This document shows positions 62,901 through 64,000 of a stretch of 64,000 bases of DNA, in pieces. Under the pieces are notes generated by a model that did no database searches, had not been told where the DNA came from, and saw only the letters and a program-made list of their open reading frames with translations. Source of the stretch: Kitasatospora aureofaciens (lineage in GTDB: Bacteria > Actinomycetota > Actinomycetes > Streptomycetales > Streptomycetaceae). The DNA is taken from contig NZ_JPRF03000031.1 in assembly GCF_001188955.3 (NCBI RefSeq), positions 1 to 64,000 of the forward strand, in the 5' to 3' direction. Position 1 is the first letter of the stretch. Every line of letters begins with the position of its first letter. The position numbers and the translations under genes were made by a program.

Positions 62901-63001
62901 CGGCCCGCGGCGGCAGCCCGGCGCCGGTGCCGACGGCCGCGCCGACGGCGGCGCCGCCGTCGGCGCCGACCGGGTCGGGGGCGCCCAGCCCGCACCCGTA
63001 G
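59966..63001 (+). CDS. UPF0182 family large membrane protein
   Basis: A 1011-residue protein with about seven membrane helices in the first 320 residues (VALLTLGVLAVLFLLFVMFAG is the first) and a very large extracytoplasmic domain with Tyr/Asn-rich motifs (TFQSLEQQRNYYAFPSTLSV, YYVTVRTPDAAAASF). The tail has a Pro/Gly/Thr linker (PGGGTTPGGGTTPAPG) and a short helix (ISPELQKALSDAEKAYNDSQ). Function unknown in the family. GTG 59966 follows GAGGTG; ATG 59978 is possible. Confidence 0.92.
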   Translation: MVFQMPERSGPGFRRRVGPPSRRARVALLTLGVLAVLFLLFVMFAGFWTDWLWFRSVHYSSVFTTQLWTKIGLFAVFGLLMAVIVGFNIWLAHRLRPPLSAMSVEQQSLDRYRAGLAPFKRWALIGVSLVIGLVAGAAASGQWRTWLMWTNATPFGEKDAQFGMDVSFYAFDLPFYEFVLGFAFSAVIVSLLTSALVHYLYGGLRLQGPGRRASAGAQGHLAVLLGVFVLLKAVAYWLDRYALAVKTGSYKGVSGWTGLRYVDANAFLPAKTILFFVAIICAVLFFLTPIRRTWAPALIGLGLMVLSAVLIGGLYPAIVQQFQVKPNEQAKETPYIQKNIDATRQAYGIADAKTTPYSPQGSTTGDALKPDAQTVADVRLLDPNIVSQTFQSLEQQRNYYAFPSTLSVDRYGTGADKQDTVIGLRELDLNGVQRNWINDHFKYTHGYGAAVAKGNQVDDKGGPVFTESGLPTTGALGDYQQRIYYGEKTTTYSIVGGANKEIDYTDVKTGQNVEYTYAGDSGVSLDNPVTRAAYAVRFAEPQILYAGAITDGAKVIYNRTPKERVEKVAPWLSIDADPYPVVQDGHVVWVVDGYTTSDGFPFSSKTTLGTATKDSLTNQRGELLTVANQVNYIRNSVKATVDAYTGEVKLYQWDEKDPVLKTWMKAFPGTVEPKADIPASLLPHLRYPQDMFKVQRDLLGQYHVTDANSFFNGSDIWQVPVDPTSDTKQVQPPYYVTVRTPDAAAASFSLTSTFVPNQRPNLAAFMSVNADPGDDYGKIRILKMTGESGAPGPGLVQSKFNSRQEVASQIYALKTGGDTELEYGNLLTLPVGGGLLNVEPVYVRGRGAKYPTLQKVLAVYGDDNVAFENTLEDALKKLFAGQAPPATPVAPSSPGGGTAPGGGTTPGGGTTPAPGTPTPTPTGPGTPAPGGTISPELQKALSDAEKAYNDSQTAFKNGDWVAYGNAQKALGDALKAADAARGGSPAPVPTAAPTAAPPSAPTGSGAPSPHP

Positions 63002-63067
63002 TCCCCGCTGAGCTGCGGTGACCGTTTTTGGTTCCACCCCGTGTCCGTGCTACGGTTCTTTCACCGA

Positions 63068-63141
63068 CGCGGGGTGGAGCAGCTCGGTAGCTCGCTGGGC
63101 TCATAACCCAGAGGTCGCAGGTTCAAATCCTGTCCCCGCTA
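63068..63141 (+). tRNA. Initiator tRNA-fMet (CAT), copy 1
   Basis: 74 bases, starting CGCGGGG and ending CCCCGCTA. Anticodon stem GGGCTCATAACCC has the three consecutive G-C pairs of initiators, and position 1 C faces T72, the mismatch that marks initiator tRNA. TTCAAAT T-loop present. The 3' CCA is not encoded (CAC follows). A terminator hairpin follows. Confidence 0.95.
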
Positions 63142-63147
63142 CACAGT

Positions 63148-63190
63148 GACAGTGGCCCGGAGGATCATTCCTCCGGGCCACTGTCGTTTT
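63148..63190 (+). terminator. Terminator after tRNA copy 1
   Basis: A perfect 17-bp stem, GACAGTGGCCCGGAGGA with its complement and loop TCAT, then GTTTTCG. Confidence 0.92.
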
Positions 63191-63212
63191 CGTGCTATTG
63201 TTCTATCACCGA

Positions 63213-63286
63213 CGCGGGGTGGAGCAGCTCGGTAGCTCGCTGGGCTCATAACCCAGAGGTCGCAGGTTCAAATCCTGTCCCCGCTA
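63213..63286 (+). tRNA. Initiator tRNA-fMet (CAT), copy 2
   Basis: Identical in all 74 bases to the copy at 63068, 145 bases downstream. The two share similar upstream sequence (GTGCTA..GTTCT.TCACCGA), so each may have its own promoter as well as a shared transcript. Confidence 0.95.
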
Positions 63287-63292
63287 CACAGT

Positions 63293-63335
63293 GTCAGAGG
63301 CCCGGAGGATCATTCCTCCGGGCCTCTGACGTTTC
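63293..63335 (+). terminator. Terminator after tRNA copy 2
   Basis: GTCAGAGGCCCGGAGGA with its complement, loop TCAT, then GTTTCC. It is the covarying partner of the first terminator. Confidence 0.92.
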
Positions 63336-63657
63336 CCGCGATGTTTCCGTCCGGAAGCGGTGGGAACCGCTCCGGTACTATCGACCGTCGCCAACGGGGG
63401 CGGCACCGGGGTTTGTGGGGTGGAAGTGTCGGGAAATCGACAAAGCGCCGAAGCAATTCCGTCGGCTTCAGGGCTGCCCCGCCCGAATTCGGCCGAGGCA
63501 GGTGTACGCGGGTAGCGGGTGATGCGACGATGGGACACACGGGGGACGGTGCACGGCCGCTGATGGGCCGTCGGGTCCGGCGCCTCTCCTGGGAGAAGTC
63601 CCCCCGGCCGTCGGCCGGGGCACGATGCCGCGACACTCTGGGGGAGCGGGAGTCGGC
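63336..63657 (+). other. Intergenic region before an unknown gene
   Basis: About 320 bases without a supported gene (the open frame at 63341 has poor codon bias). It probably carries the promoter of the gene starting at 63658. No repeat or strong hairpin is seen. Confidence 0.5.
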
Positions 63658-64000
63658 ATGAGGCTGATCGGCAAGTCGGGCACCAAGTCGGGTGCGGCCG
63701 TCGAGGCGGACACCGACGCCTGGGCGGAGAGCGCCGAGAGCCCCGACAACCGCCCCGGGGCCCTGCCCGCCCAGCGCACCAGCGGACTGTCCGAGCGCCC
63801 CGCGGCCGGCGGTTTCGGGCCCGACAGCCTCGTTCACGTGTCCACCCGTCAGTTCTCCGCCGCCGTCGGCCCGTACGGCGCGGGTGGTGAGGAAGTGCCC
63901 TCCGGCGCCGCGCTGGACCCGGCCGGGCTGGACCCGACCAGCTTCGAGACCGCGCTGGCCGCCCGGGAGTCCGCCGCCCTGGAGGCCCGGCACCGGCAGG
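63658..64000 (+). CDS. Start of an unrecognised protein (3' end outside window)
   Basis: ATG 63658 follows GGGGGAG and opens a frame that stays open, with G/C-ended codons, to the window edge (114 residues visible). It begins MRLIGKSGTKSGAAVEADTD and is Gly/Ser/Ala-rich and acidic, with helical stretches late (FETALAARESAALEARHR). I do not recognise the family from this part. Confidence 0.7.
   Translation, partial: MRLIGKSGTKSGAAVEADTDAWAESAESPDNRPGALPAQRTSGLSERPAAGGFGPDSLVHVSTRQFSAAVGPYGAGGEEVPSGAALDPAGLDPTSFETALAARESAALEARHRQ

Noticed and set aside
59990..63037. A 1015-codon minus-strand frame opposite UPF0182
   Set aside because: Shadow frame of Arg/His/Val-rich composition; UPF0182 motifs are on the plus strand.
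63068..63286. tRNA pair as an assembly duplication
   Set aside because: The flanking terminators and upstream bases differ between copies, with compensating changes, so the copies are real.
63341..63661. Open frame between the second tRNA and the last gene
   Set aside because: Poor third-position bias, no ribosome site, Arg/Gly-rich product.
1..64000. CRISPR arrays, insertion sequences, attachment sites
   Set aside because: No regularly spaced repeats with unique spacers, no transposase or integrase motifs, and no direct repeat of a tRNA 3' end other than the tRNA duplication itself.

Overview
The window is about 64 kb of very GC-rich, gene-dense chromosome. Codons end almost always in G or C, GTG and TTG starts are common, and the gene order is actinobacterial. 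A WblC/WhiB7 regulator, a mycoredoxin, an AdnAB motor-nuclease, DUF3107, DUF2342, PPA1309 and UPF0182 proteins point to Streptomycetaceae (Streptomyces or Kitasatospora type). This is core genome: I see no insertion sequence, prophage, CRISPR array or biosynthetic cluster.

Region 1 (1-8 kb): the end of an ECF anti-sigma factor gene, tatB, an unknown gene, then convergent mrp, a DUF1003 membrane protein coupled to a soluble MgtE-type sensor/CBS protein, a split-barrel-like protein, an EamA exporter and the CorA magnesium channel. From memory this resembles the rseA-htrA-tatB...mrp...corA order of mycobacteria; the co-location of CorA and an MgtE-like sensor suggests Mg2+ homeostasis.

Region 2 (8-23.4 kb): a SUFU-domain protein, a PHP phosphoesterase, a zinc-ribbon protein, two alpha/beta hydrolases, a DEAD-box RNA helicase with an apparent CTG start and a long repetitive tail, a ferritin-like protein, DUF3107 and TetR genes, a PelF-like glycosyltransferase with an epimerase, and MoeZ.

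Region 3 (23.4-50 kb) is rich in genome maintenance and redox genes: a fused kinase-like/flippase membrane protein, an alkyltransferase-like protein, adnA-adnB, a PP2C phosphatase, an EEP phosphohydrolase divergent from a PadR-ABC exporter operon, an M20 dipeptidase, NudC, a GntR regulator, mycoredoxin, UvrD2, then wblC and an ABC1 kinase. The wblC leader holds a 152-codon upstream reading frame, a 16-bp-class intrinsic terminator and an exclusive antiterminator. It can be read by eye as a ribosome-mediated attenuator controlling antibiotic-stress output, and is the strongest regulatory feature here.

Region 4 (50-64 kb): a DHFR-family reductase, an orphan degenerate ThiF/E1-like protein divergent from a YgjP-type metallopeptidase (with a DnaA-box-like inverted repeat between them), a NUDIX protein coupled to a DUF2342 zincin, an SDR epimerase, MoaE, a PDZ/Lon-like protease, PPA1309, a UPF0182 membrane protein, a tandem pair of identical initiator tRNAs with covarying terminators, and the start of an unknown gene. 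Starts were chosen from ribosome binding sites and remembered homologues; all family assignments are from sequence reading only, without searches.
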